A stretch of 64,000 nucleotides of DNA. It comes from Devosia nanyangense (GTDB lineage: Bacteria; Pseudomonadota; Alphaproteobacteria; Rhizobiales; Devosiaceae). Location: the NCBI GenBank assembly GCA_016213505.1, contig JACRAF010000017.1, forward strand, positions 1-64,000. The letters are read 5' to 3'. Within the stretch, counting starts at the first letter, position 1; every line of letters starts with the position of its first letter. The translations under genes and the position numbers were made by a program. Positions 34,103 to 43,980 of this stretch are shown one piece after another. The notes below the pieces were generated by a model. It was not told the DNA's origin. It was given only the letters and a program-made list of their open reading frames with translations, and did no database searches.

Positions 34103-34117
34103 CTAACCTCTGGTTAG
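34103..34117. promoter_or_regulatory. Dyad CTAACC-N3-GGTTAG upstream of the TadE gene
   Basis: CTAACCTCTGGTTAG is a perfect six-base inverted repeat with a three-base spacer, 16 bases before the TadE start. A GTTAACC motif also lies near 34064. It may be an operator, but position is the only support. Confidence 0.4.
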
Positions 34118-34133
34118 CGAAGGCTGAATTAGC

Positions 34134-34736
34134 ATGGCGAGCGTTGCAGCTCTGCGCCCGGACCCCATGACGCGACCAGCCTCATTGCTGAGACGGCTCG
34201 CCGCTCCCGCGATTGCGCGGGGGCGCGCCTTCGCACGCGACGAGCGCGGTGTCACGGCCATCGAGTTCGCCATCCTGGGCCTGCCGTTCTTCACCGTCAT
34301 CTTCGCCATCCTCGAGACGGCGATGATGTTCTTTGCCAGCCAGGTGCTCGACAGCGCCGTCGAGGATGCGAGCCGGATGATCCGCACCGGGCAGGCGCAA
34401 ACGGCCGGCTACGGCATCGGTGATTTCCGCACATTGATGTGCGGCTACACCTTCAACCTGTTCAGCGACTGCTCGGCGATCAAGATCAAGGTCGTGGTCA
34501 TCTCGAACTTCTCGAGCGCCAACACCAACCCGACGGTGCAGGACTGCACCGAGACGACCTGCGACTGGACGCTGACAGAGACCTACGCCTCCGGGGCCGG
34601 ACGCGATGTCGTCCAGGTCTCGGCCTTCTATCGCTGGCCGCTTCTGGTGGTGCTGCCCTACTTCAATCTCAAGAACCAGCCCGACAATTATCGGCTGCTC
34701 TCGGCAACGCGCGTGTTCCGCAACGAGCCGTTCTGA
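34134..34736 (+). CDS. tadE: TadE-like pseudopilin
   Basis: 200 residues from the ATG at 34134; an in-frame ATG at 34167 is also possible. The prepilin-like site is DERG followed by VTAIEFAILGLPFFTVIFA, with Glu at +5 after the Gly. The remaining part is a periplasmic domain with four or more cysteines (MCGYTFNLFSDC, DCTETTCDW). TadE proteins are minor pseudopilins of the Tad system. The stop overlaps the next start (TGATG). Confidence 0.88.
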   Translation: MASVAALRPDPMTRPASLLRRLAAPAIARGRAFARDERGVTAIEFAILGLPFFTVIFAILETAMMFFASQVLDSAVEDASRMIRTGQAQTAGYGIGDFRTLMCGYTFNLFSDCSAIKIKVVVISNFSSANTNPTVQDCTETTCDWTLTETYASGAGRDVVQVSAFYRWPLLVVLPYFNLKNQPDNYRLLSATRVFRNEPF

Positions 34737-35314
34737 TGATCCGGACACTGGCCCAACGCTTCGCCGAAACCATCCGCCGCTTCCGCAGCGAAGAGCGGGC
34801 CGTGGCGGCCGTCGAATTCGCGTTGATCGTGCCGTTCCTGATGACGCTCTATTTCGGCTCGATGGAAGCCAGCGCGCTGTTCACCGCCGACCGCCGCGTC
34901 AACACCATCTCGGCGACGATGGGCGATCTGGTCTCGCAGTGGGACGACGATGACGGCGCCATCCCGGCGGCGACGATGACCGATTATTTTGCCGCCTCGC
35001 AGTCGCTTATCTTTCCGATGTCGACGACGGGCCTCAAGCAGGTCATCACCTGCGTCCAGGTCAATGCCGACGGCACCACCAAGGTGATCTGGTCCAGGGG
35101 ATTCGGCGGCGGCGTGGCGCGCACCGTGAACGCCACCTATCCGCTGGCGGCGACCACGATGATGAACCAGGTGGCGCGGGGCGGCTATTTGATCGCGTCA
35201 GAGGTTTACTACCCCTATCTGCCGCTGCTCGCGCAGGTGTTCACCAGCAGCGTCAATCTCTACCACGAGAACCTCTATCTGCCGCGCTTCGGGGCGCTGA
35301 TCAGCGCCGCCTGA
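34736..35314 (+). CDS. Second TadE/TadF-like pseudopilin
   Basis: 192 residues from the ATG at 34736, overlapping the previous stop by one base. The N-terminal region SEERA followed by VAAVEFALIVPFLMTLYFGSMEAS is pilin-like with Glu at +5, but the residue before the cleavage site is Ala instead of the usual Gly. The rest is a periplasmic domain. It forms a coupled pair with the upstream TadE. No TadG is seen in the window. Confidence 0.85.
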   Translation: MIRTLAQRFAETIRRFRSEERAVAAVEFALIVPFLMTLYFGSMEASALFTADRRVNTISATMGDLVSQWDDDDGAIPAATMTDYFAASQSLIFPMSTTGLKQVITCVQVNADGTTKVIWSRGFGGGVARTVNATYPLAATTMMNQVARGGYLIASEVYYPYLPLLAQVFTSSVNLYHENLYLPRFGALISAA

Positions 35315-35380
35315 GGCGGCTTGCGGCGCCCCGACGCGCATGCCATAGCCGGAGCGCGCCAACCGCTTCCGCGAGTTCCC

Positions 35381-36001
35381 ATGACCGATATCCTCGTGCC
35401 CGTCTTCGATCTCGGCGGCGTGTTCGTCGAGTGGGACCCGATGTTCCTGTTCCGCAAGCTCTTTGCCACCGAGGAAGAGGCGCAGTGGTTCCAGGACAAT
35501 GTCTGCACCAAGGACTGGAACCTCGAGTTCGACGCCGGCGACATCTATGCCGAAGGCGTCGCCCGGCTGATCACCCGCTTTCCGCGCTACTGGCGCGAGA
35601 TCCAGGCCTACGACACGCGCTGGAAGGAGACGCTCGGCCCCTTCATCGAGGGCACCATCGCCATCCATGACGAGCTCGTCGCCGCCGAGGTGCCGACCTT
35701 CGCGATCACCAATTTCTCCTGGGAGAAATGGGTGAGCTGCCTCGGCGACTGGCCGTTCCTCGAAAAGTTCGACGGCGTCATCGTCTCGGGGCTCGAGCGG
35801 CTGGTGAAGCCCGATCCGCGTATCTTCCGCGTCTTCTGCGAACGCTACGGCGTCGGCGCACAATCGTGCGTCTTCATCGACGACAGCGAGATCAACGTCA
35901 TCGCCGCCCGCCGCTTCGGCATGCAGGCGATCCACTTCACCGACCCCAAAACCCTGCGCAAGGAACTGATCGGCATGGGCCTGCCGCTCAAGGCGAAGTA
36001 G
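35381..36001 (+). CDS. HAD-superfamily hydrolase
   Basis: 206 residues from the ATG at 35381. Motif I appears as VFDLGGVFVEWDP, motif II as AITNFS, the motif III Lys in RLVKPDPRIF and motif IV as FIDDSEINVIAA. This is the subfamily IA type of small phosphatases and dehalogenases (YihX-like). The substrate is unknown. It lies between the pilus genes and upp with a GC-rich gap of about 110 bases that shows no clear feature. Confidence 0.88.
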   Translation: MTDILVPVFDLGGVFVEWDPMFLFRKLFATEEEAQWFQDNVCTKDWNLEFDAGDIYAEGVARLITRFPRYWREIQAYDTRWKETLGPFIEGTIAIHDELVAAEVPTFAITNFSWEKWVSCLGDWPFLEKFDGVIVSGLERLVKPDPRIFRVFCERYGVGAQSCVFIDDSEINVIAARRFGMQAIHFTDPKTLRKELIGMGLPLKAK

Positions 36002-36113
36002 ACAGCCGCATCTATCCACGGCGGACGAGCGAAGCGAGGACCCCGCGCGTGGCGCGGCCCGGCCGGAGCGCCAGCGCAGCGCCGGAGGCGCGAAGCGGTG
36101 CGGCGCGTGAGGC

Positions 36114-36743
36114 CTATTTCGTCCCGTACATCCTGTCGCCGGCATCGCCGAGACCCGGCACGATGTAACCCTTCTCGTTGAGATGGTCGTCGATGGCCGC
36201 GGTGAACACCGGTACGTCGGGGTGCGCCTCGGTGAATTTCTTGATCCCCTCGGGCGCCGCCAGGAGGCAGAGGAAGCGCAGGTGGTTGGCGCCGCGCTTT
36301 TTCAGCTGGTCGATCGCCGCGATCGAGGAATTCGCCGTCGCCAGCATCGGGTCGACGACGATGATCAGCCGGTCCTCGAGATTGGACGGCGCCTTGAAAT
36401 AGTATTCTACCGGCTGCAGCGTCTCGTGGTCGCGGTAGATGCCGATATGGGCGACGCGCGCCGCCGGCACCAGGTCGAGCATGCCGTCGAGCAGCCCGTT
36501 GCCGGCGCGCAGGATCGAGGCGAACACCAGCTTCTTGCCCTTGATGGTGGGCGCATCCATGTGCGCCATCGGCGTCTCGATCGGGATCATCTCGAGCTCG
36601 AGGTCGCGCGTCACCTCGTAGCACATCAGGTGAGCGATCTCGCGCAGCAGCCGCCGGAACCCCGCTATCGAGGTGTCCTTGTCGCGCATGATGGTCAACT
36701 TGTGCTGGATCAGGGGGTGATCGATGACGGTGACTTTTGCCAT
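36114..36743 (-). CDS. upp: Uracil phosphoribosyltransferase
   Basis: 209 residues. Makes UMP from uracil and PRPP. Motifs include [25 protein letters not shown], the region [19 protein letters not shown] and the PRPP loop [11 protein letters not shown], where many family members have ATGGS. The C-terminal uracil-binding [17 protein letters not shown] is present. It ends the deoA-deoB-upp run and would recycle the uracil released by DeoA-type enzymes. Confidence 0.95.
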   Translation of the reverse strand: MAKVTVIDHPLIQHKLTIMRDKDTSIAGFRRLLREIAHLMCYEVTRDLELEMIPIETPMAHMDAPTIKGKKLVFASILRAGNGLLDGMLDLVPAARVAHIGIYRDHETLQPVEYYFKAPSNLEDRLIIVVDPMLATANSSIAAIDQLKKRGANHLRFLCLLAAPEGIKKFTEAHPDVPVFTAAIDDHLNEKGYIVPGLGDAGDRMYGTK

Positions 36744-36764
36744 GACGGCCCCCTGTTGTGCTGG

Positions 36765-37999
36765 CTAGAGAAACGATCGCCCGTGTCGGCCCGGCGCGAG
36801 GCCGAGCCAGTGAGCGATGCTTTCGCCAATATCGGCGAAGGTGGGCCGAATGCCAACCGTTCCGGCCGACAGGCTTGGGGAAAAGCAGAGGATGGGCACC
36901 TGCTCGCGGGTGTGGTCGGAGCCGATCCAGGTCGGATCGTTGCCGTGGTCGGCGCTGATCACCAGGAGGTCGTCCTGCCGCATCTTGGCGATCAGCTCGG
37001 GCAGCCGCGCGTCGAACGCCTCGAGCGCCGCGGCATAGCCGGGCACGTCGCGGCGGTGGCCGAATTCCTGGTCGAAATCGACGAAATTGGTCATCACATA
37101 GGCGCCGTCCGCCGCCATCTCCAGCGCCTCGAGCGTTTTGTCGAACAGCACCATGTTGCCCGAGGCCTTGATCTTGTGGGTGACGCCCGACCCGGCGTAG
37201 ATGTCCGAGATCTTGCCGATGGCGAACACCTGCCGGGCCGCCGCCTTGGCGCGGTCGAGCAGGGTCGGCTCGGGCGGCGAGATGGCGAAATCGCGCCGGT
37301 TGCCGGTGCGCTTGAAGGTGTCGCACGTCTCGCCGGTGAAGGGCCGGGCAATGACGCGGCCGATCATCATCGGCGCGGTCAGCTTGAACGCCTCCTGGCA
37401 CACCTCGTAGAGCCGCTCGAGCCCGAAATGCTCCTCGCTGGCGGCGATCTGGAACACCGAATCGATCGAGGTGTAGCAGATCGGCTTGCCCGTTCGGATC
37501 GACTCCTCGCCGAGCTCCTCGATGATCGGCACGCCCGAGGCATGCTTGTTGCCGAGGATGCCGGGCAGTTTTGCGCTGGCGATCAGCGCATCGGTCAGCT
37601 CCCTGGGAAAGGTCGGCACCGTCTGCGGGAAATAGCCCCAGGCGAACGGCACCGGCACCCCGGCGATCTCCCAATGGCCGGATGGCGTATCCTTGCCCTT
37701 GCTCACTTCGCGGCCGGCGCCGTAGCGCCCGCCCTTGGGCGTGTCGGTCAGCCCCGGCGCCAGCGTGCCGGACGAAAGCTTGCCCGCCGCCCCGAGCCCC
37801 AGCGCATCGAGGTTGGGCAGGCTGAGCGGCCCCCGCCGCAGCCCGTCGCGGTCGCCGCCGCCCGCCGCGCAACGCTCGGCGATATGGAGCAGCGTGTTGG
37901 CGCCCTCGTCCGAATGGCCGTGGCCGTCATTGTAGTCTTTGGCGTCCGGCGCGCCGCCGATGCCGAAACTGTCGAGGATGCAGACGATGGCGCGGGGCA

Positions 38000-38000
<1 letters not shown>
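36765..38000 (-). CDS. deoB: Phosphopentomutase
   Basis: 411 residues. Interconverts (deoxy)ribose 1-phosphate and 5-phosphate. Alkaline-phosphatase-fold metalloenzyme with the N-terminal metal site [18 protein letters not shown] and the C-terminal [23 protein letters not shown]. The start overlaps the deoA stop (TAATG), so the two are coupled. It links nucleoside phosphorylases to DeoC, which is encoded about 6 kb away. Confidence 0.96.
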
Positions 38001-39319
<1,319 letters not shown>

Positions 39320-39351
39320 GAGTATTTTCCTGCGGCTTTGGCCGCCGGCAC

Positions 39352-39861
39352 TCAATCATCCGAGGCGGATGGGTGCAAGTCGGCCGCGTCCGCCGCGGCG
39401 CGATAGGCCCGCTCCAGTTCCGCCAGCACCGAGCGGGCCGGAGCCGGCGCGCCGAGATGGAGGTGGCGCAGCTCGTCCATGAAATCGGCCCACATCGCCG
39501 GCCCGCCGGCGTCGAGGGCGATCGAACGTGCCGCGAACTGCGGGCTGGCGGGCAGGAAGCGCACGCCCCAGGCGCCGAGCGCCGCCATCACCGGCACCAG
39601 CGCGATCGCTTTTTCGGTGAGGCTGTAGATGGTCCGCTGCTTGTGCCCCGGATCGGACGCGGCGACGATCAGGCCCTCATCGGTCAGGCGCTTCAGGCGG
39701 CTGGCGAGGATATTGGTGGCAATGCCCTCGAGCGAGTGGCCGTGGATGTCGCCATAGGTGCGAAAATTGCCGAACATGATGTCGCGCAGCACCACCAGGC
39801 TCCAGCGATCGCCGAGCACCTCGACGGAGAGATTGATCGGGCATCCGGATCTCAGATCCAC
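39352..39861 (-). CDS. HxlR-family transcriptional regulator
   Basis: 169 residues from the GTG at 39861, chosen because GAGGAG lies six bases upstream; an earlier GTG at 39888 lies inside a palindrome and lacks a site. The winged helix has the family start CPINLSVEVLGDRWSLVVLRDIMFG, with LASRLKRLTDEGLIV and a wing near HKQRTIYSLTEKA. HxlR proteins usually sense aldehydes, oxidants or small aromatics through the conserved N-terminal Cys. It is divergent from an MFS transporter, with twin palindromes between, so it probably controls both itself and that gene. Confidence 0.92.
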   Translation of the reverse strand: MDLRSGCPINLSVEVLGDRWSLVVLRDIMFGNFRTYGDIHGHSLEGIATNILASRLKRLTDEGLIVAASDPGHKQRTIYSLTEKAIALVPVMAALGAWGVRFLPASPQFAARSIALDAGGPAMWADFMDELRHLHLGAPAPARSVLAELERAYRAAADAADLHPSASDD

Positions 39862-39880
39862 CAACGGCTCCTCAGTTTCC

Positions 39881-39934
39881 GCTTGCACTTTACAAGCAGT
39901 CTTGATCTGGGTATACTACTTGCATTCTACAAGT
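39881..39934. promoter_or_regulatory. Twin 17-base palindromes, probable HxlR operators
   Basis: GCTTGCACTTTACAAGC (39881-39897) and ACTTGCATTCTACAAGT (39918-39934) share the form CTTGCA-N-T-N-TACAAG with five-base arms and a seven-base centre. They are 37 bases apart start to start. They lie between divergent HxlR and MFS genes, where HxlR regulators usually bind. Confidence 0.75.
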
Positions 39935-40054
39935 GGTCAGGAACCCGTGAGGCGCCGTTGTCCGCGCCGCCGAAGCGAAAAACTCCTCACCGGGTGTCGA
40001 TTCCCTGGCCTCCCGCTCGTCTGGGAGTCAGGATCAAGCAGCGGGAGGTGAAAA

Positions 40055-41281
40055 ATGGAATCACGGTACGGATGGGTCATCGTTGCGGCAGGCGCAGTGA
40101 TCACCTGTGTGGCGATGGGGGCGTTGTTCGCCCTGCCCGTTTACCTGCAGCCGATGGCGGACGACACCGGCTGGACGCGCGCGGGCATTTCCGGGGCTAT
40201 GACCATCGGCTTCATCGTCATGGGCATCGCAGGTTTCGGCTGGGGCGCACTCAGCGACCGCATCGGCGCCCGGCCGGTGGTGCTGATGGCGTCGGTCCTC
40301 CTCGGCGCGGGGCTGATTTTGGCCAGCCGTGCCACCGAGCTCTGGGTGTTCCAGTTCGCTTACGGCGCGCTCGTCGGCGCCGCCGGCGGGGCGTTCTTCG
40401 CGCCGATCATTTCCGCCACGCTGAGCTGGTTCGACAAACACCGCAGCCTCGCCGTCTCGCTGGTCTCGGTGGGCGGTGGCATTGCGCCCATGGTCATCAC
40501 CCCGTTCGCCGCCTTCCTGATCCAGAGTTACGGCTGGCGGAGCGCGATGCTGTCGATCGCCATCGGTGCCCTGGTCATCGTGATCCCCACGAGCCTCCTG
40601 ATCCGGCGCGCCCCTGAGGCTGCCGAGGCGGCGGCTCCCGCCATGAACGCCGGACCGGTCGAGCGCAAGCCATCGGCTGCGTGGTCTGTCCTGCGCACCC
40701 CACAATTCATCGTGCTCGCGTCAGTGGGTTTCCTTTGCTGCGCGGCACATTCGGGCCCGATCTTCCACACCGTCAGCTACGCCATCATCTGCGGCGCCAC
40801 GGCGATGGGCGCAGCTGCGATCTACAGCGTCGAGGGTATTGCGGGGCTGTTCGGCCGGCTAATCTTCGGCGTGGCGGCCGACCGGTTCGGCGTCCGCCGG
40901 GTCATCGTCGCCGGCCTCGCGCTCCAGGCCGCCGGCATCTATGCCTACATCTACCTCACGCAGATCAACCAGTTCTACATGCTCGCCTCCGTGCTCGGCC
41001 TTGCCTATGGCGGCGTCATGCCGTTGTATTCGGTGCTCGCCCGCGACTATTTCAGCCAGAAGGTCATGGGCACCGTCCTCGGCGCGACGACCATGACCAT
41101 GAGTCTCGGCATGGCCTCCGGCCCGCTGGGCGGCGGCTGGCTCTACGACACGTTCGGCACCTACCACTGGCTCTACATCGCCTCCGCCGCCATCGGCCTT
41201 TGCGCCGCCGCCCTGGCGCTGGCCTTTCCGCCGCCGAGCAAAAAAGCCGAGAGCGGAAGCGGCGAACTGCAGCCGGCGTGA
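40055..41281 (+). CDS. MFS transporter (monocarboxylate/OFA-like)
   Basis: 408 residues with a gggaggtg site just before the ATG. Twelve membrane segments fit the hydrophobicity. The loop motif ALSDRIGARPV (between helices 2 and 3) and its second-half copy VAADRFGVRRVIVAG are the MFS signature. The N-terminus WVIVAAGAVITCVAMGALFALPVYLQPM resembles oxalate/formate or monocarboxylate transporters. The substrate is unknown. Its promoter faces the HxlR gene, so HxlR control is likely. Confidence 0.9.
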   Translation: MESRYGWVIVAAGAVITCVAMGALFALPVYLQPMADDTGWTRAGISGAMTIGFIVMGIAGFGWGALSDRIGARPVVLMASVLLGAGLILASRATELWVFQFAYGALVGAAGGAFFAPIISATLSWFDKHRSLAVSLVSVGGGIAPMVITPFAAFLIQSYGWRSAMLSIAIGALVIVIPTSLLIRRAPEAAEAAAPAMNAGPVERKPSAAWSVLRTPQFIVLASVGFLCCAAHSGPIFHTVSYAIICGATAMGAAAIYSVEGIAGLFGRLIFGVAADRFGVRRVIVAGLALQAAGIYAYIYLTQINQFYMLASVLGLAYGGVMPLYSVLARDYFSQKVMGTVLGATTMTMSLGMASGPLGGGWLYDTFGTYHWLYIASAAIGLCAAALALAFPPPSKKAESGSGELQPA

Positions 41282-41343
41282 GACAGGGACTGCCCGCAGC
41301 CATCGGTCAACCCAATATCAGGGTGACCTAGCCTTGTGCGCGC

Positions 41344-41418
41344 GGCCCCCACCCCCGTCCCCTCCCCGCAAGAAGGAGGGAGACCCGACTGAGGCACCGA
41401 GCGCTGGGGGTGGGGGCC
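41344..41418. terminator. Long inverted repeat between convergent MFS and aldehyde dehydrogenase genes
   Basis: ggcccccaccccc (41344-41356) and gggggtgggggcc (41406-41418) are perfect 13-base arms around about 49 bases that include cctccccgcaagaaggaggg. It lies between the 3' ends of two genes and could serve as a two-way terminator, or be another dispersed palindrome. Confidence 0.6.
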
Positions 41419-41437
41419 ACAGCCACCGGCGTAGACC

Positions 41438-43810
41438 CTACGCCCCGTATGGCACCCACACGTTCTTCACCTGCGTCGCGCGCCGGAGGAAATAGTCGCC
41501 CTCGAACTTCGCCTTGTCGCTCAAATCATAGTACAGCCCGCGCGAGGTCCAGGTCTGCTTGAGGTTGCCGACCGAGGCCTTCTCGACCATCGTCGAGGTC
41601 GCCGCGTCGCCGGCGAACCAGATCGCGTCGATGCCGTCGTGCTCGGCCATGGTCTTGGCGAGCCCGGCCGAGGCGCCGGTGACGATGTTGATGACGCCCG
41701 CCGGCACGTCGGAGGTTTCGATCACCTGATAGAGGTCGGTCACCGAGAGCGGCGCGGTTTCGGAAGGCACCAGCACCACCGGATTGCCCATCGCCAGCGC
41801 CGGGGCGATCAGCGCGATCGAGCCCAGCAGCGGCCGCGACGGCGGCGCGAGGATGCCGATCACCCCGATCGGCTCGACCATGGCGAGCGCGATGGTGCGG
41901 CTCGGCGGATTGTGCACCGCGCCGTCATATTTGTCGGCCCAGCCCGCGAAGGCGAAGAGCCGCTCGACCGAGGCTGCCACCTCGCGGTGCGCCGAGGCCA
42001 GGCTCTCGCCGGTCTGCTCGCGGAGGCGCTTGGCGAATTCGTCGGAACGGTATTCCAGATTTTCGCCGAGGAAATAGAGGATCTGGGCCCGCGCATGCGC
42101 CGCGGTGGTGCCCCAGCCGAGGGCGCCGCGCGCCGCTTCGACGGCGTTGCGGATGTCCTTGCGGTTCCCCTCGCCGACTTCACCGACGAGCCCGCCGCCG
42201 GGGCCGCGCACTGGCCGCGAATAGCCCGAATCCGGCCGCGCCTGCTTGCCGCCGATATAGATCTTGGCGGTCTGGTCGATGCCGTCATGGTCGTCGGCCG
42301 GCACGGGCTGCGCCACCTTGGGTGCGGCGAAGGGCTTCAGGTCCTTCTCCCATTTCGGCTTGAGGTAGGCGCCTATGCCTTCCCGGCCACCCTCGCGGCC
42401 GAAGCCGGACTCCTTGTAGCCGCCGAAGCCGACGGCGGCGTCGAAATTGTTGGTGCCGTTGACCCACACGACGCCGGCCTTGATTTTCGGCGCTATGTCG
42501 AGGGCGAGATTGATGTTTTCGCTCCAAATCGTCGCCGCCAGCCCGTATTTGGTGTTGTTGGCGAGCGCCACCGCCTCCTCGGGCGTGCGGAAACTCATCG
42601 CCACCAGTACCGGCCCGAAGATCTCCTCGGTGACCACCGAATTGGCCGGCGACACGTGGGTGATCAGCGCCGGCCGCAAAAAGCAGCCGCCCTTGGGCAG
42701 GTCGATATCGGGCTCGTAGAGCTGGCCGCCCTCGGCGACGCCCTTCTTGACCAGGTCGCGCACCCGCGCCACCTGCACCGGCGCCACCAGCGCACCGATG
42801 TCGACCGCCTTGTCGAGTGGATCGCCGACCCGAAGGCTCGCCATGCGCGTCTTGAGCTTCGCGATAAAACGCTCTTCTATCGATTCCTGCACCAGCAGGC
42901 GCGAGCCGGCGCAGCACACCTGCCCCTGGTTGAACCAGATGGCGTCGACCAGCCCCTCGACGGCGCTGTCCACATCGGCATCGTCGAAGACGATGTACGG
43001 CGACTTGCCGCCGAGCTCGAGGGACAAGCCCTTGCCCGAACCGGCGGTCGCGGCGCGGATGATCTTGCCGACTTCGGTCGAGCCAGTGAAGGCGATCTTG
43101 TCGACGTCGGGATGGTTGACCAGCGCGGCGCCGGTACCGCCCTCGCCGGTGATGATGTTGACCACCCCGGGCGGCAGCTTTGCCTTCTCAACGATCTCGG
43201 CAAAGAGCAGCGCGGTGAGCGAGGTGAACTCGGCCGGCTTCAGCACCACGGTATTGCCCGCCGCTATCGCCGGGGCGATCTTCCAGGCGAGCATCAGCAG
43301 CGGAAAGTTCCACGGAATGACCTGCCCGCAGACGCCATAGGGCGTCATGCCGGGGAACTCGCGCTCGAGGTGCTGGGCCCAGCCGGCGTGATGGTAGAAA
43401 TGCCGCGCCACCAAGGGGATATCGATGTCGCGGCTCTCGCGGATCGGCTTGCCGTTGTCGAGGCTCTCGAGCACCGAGAACAGCCGGGAATGCTTCTGCA
43501 CCAGCCGAGCAATGGCATAGAGATATTTGCCGCGCTCATAGCCCGAGAGCGCGCTCCACGCCGGAAACGCCGCCCGCGCCGCCTTCACCGCCTTGTCGAC
43601 ATCGGCGGCGCTGCCGTCGGTCACCTCCGCCAGCTTCTTGCCGCTCGCCGGATTGTCCGAGGCGAAAGTCTTCCCCGGCTTGGTCCATTTGCCGTTGATG
43701 AAGTGCCCGAATTTGTTGCCGTGGCTCGCAAGCCACGCCAACGCCGGCTCGGGGCTCTCGGGGGCCGGGCCATAGTCGAGCGACTGGAAGATTTCCGCGA
43801 TCTTGTTCAT
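41438..43810 (-). CDS. Two-domain aldehyde dehydrogenase (ALDH16-like)
   Basis: 790 residues, far longer than the usual 480-500. The first domain (about 1-490) is a complete NAD-dependent aldehyde dehydrogenase: PWNFPLLMLAWK, FTGSTEVGK, LELGGKSP with Glu265, and the catalytic Cys299 in NQGQVCCAGSR. The second (about 505-790) is also ALDH-like (VGEVGEGNRKDIRNAVEAAR, VEPIGVIGILAPPSRPLLGSIALIAPALAMGNPVVLVPSE) but has no recognisable Glu/Cys catalytic pair. This matches the ALDH16 architecture. It follows deoC, so oxidising the acetaldehyde made by DeoC is the likely job. Confidence 0.93.
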   Translation of the reverse strand: MNKIAEIFQSLDYGPAPESPEPALAWLASHGNKFGHFINGKWTKPGKTFASDNPASGKKLAEVTDGSAADVDKAVKAARAAFPAWSALSGYERGKYLYAIARLVQKHSRLFSVLESLDNGKPIRESRDIDIPLVARHFYHHAGWAQHLEREFPGMTPYGVCGQVIPWNFPLLMLAWKIAPAIAAGNTVVLKPAEFTSLTALLFAEIVEKAKLPPGVVNIITGEGGTGAALVNHPDVDKIAFTGSTEVGKIIRAATAGSGKGLSLELGGKSPYIVFDDADVDSAVEGLVDAIWFNQGQVCCAGSRLLVQESIEERFIAKLKTRMASLRVGDPLDKAVDIGALVAPVQVARVRDLVKKGVAEGGQLYEPDIDLPKGGCFLRPALITHVSPANSVVTEEIFGPVLVAMSFRTPEEAVALANNTKYGLAATIWSENINLALDIAPKIKAGVVWVNGTNNFDAAVGFGGYKESGFGREGGREGIGAYLKPKWEKDLKPFAAPKVAQPVPADDHDGIDQTAKIYIGGKQARPDSGYSRPVRGPGGGLVGEVGEGNRKDIRNAVEAARGALGWGTTAAHARAQILYFLGENLEYRSDEFAKRLREQTGESLASAHREVAASVERLFAFAGWADKYDGAVHNPPSRTIALAMVEPIGVIGILAPPSRPLLGSIALIAPALAMGNPVVLVPSETAPLSVTDLYQVIETSDVPAGVINIVTGASAGLAKTMAEHDGIDAIWFAGDAATSTMVEKASVGNLKQTWTSRGLYYDLSDKAKFEGDYFLRRATQVKNVWVPYGA

Positions 43811-43830
43811 TCGTGTCCTCCGGTGGGCTT

Positions 43831-43959
43831 GGCCTCACCCTCATCCGCCCTTCGGGCACCTTCTCCCATCCAGGGAGAAGGCCACTACCTCCGGCCTCTC
43901 GGCTCGATTGCCTTCTCCCCTTGTGGGAGAAGGTGACGAAGCCGGATGAGGGGGAGGCC
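43831..43959. repeat. Intergenic palindromic element, long copy
   Basis: Begins ggcctcaccctcatccgccc and ends ccggatgagggggaggcc, so the outer arms pair. Inside are two smaller hairpins with ccttctccc/gggagaagg arms. It fills most of the gap between deoC and the dehydrogenase gene. Related to 4081-4140 and 45843-46013. Confidence 0.85.
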
Positions 43960-43980
43960 ACATGCTCAGGCCCATCGGCC

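Noticed and set aside
36001..36113. GC-rich stretch between the HAD gene and upp as a possible regulatory RNA
   Set aside because: It has several GC-rich repeats of gcgcc type but no clear conserved structure or terminator.
35845..37872. 675-residue minus-strand open frame over upp and deoB
   Set aside because: Another shadow frame: both upp and deoB are intact in their own frames with catalytic motifs.
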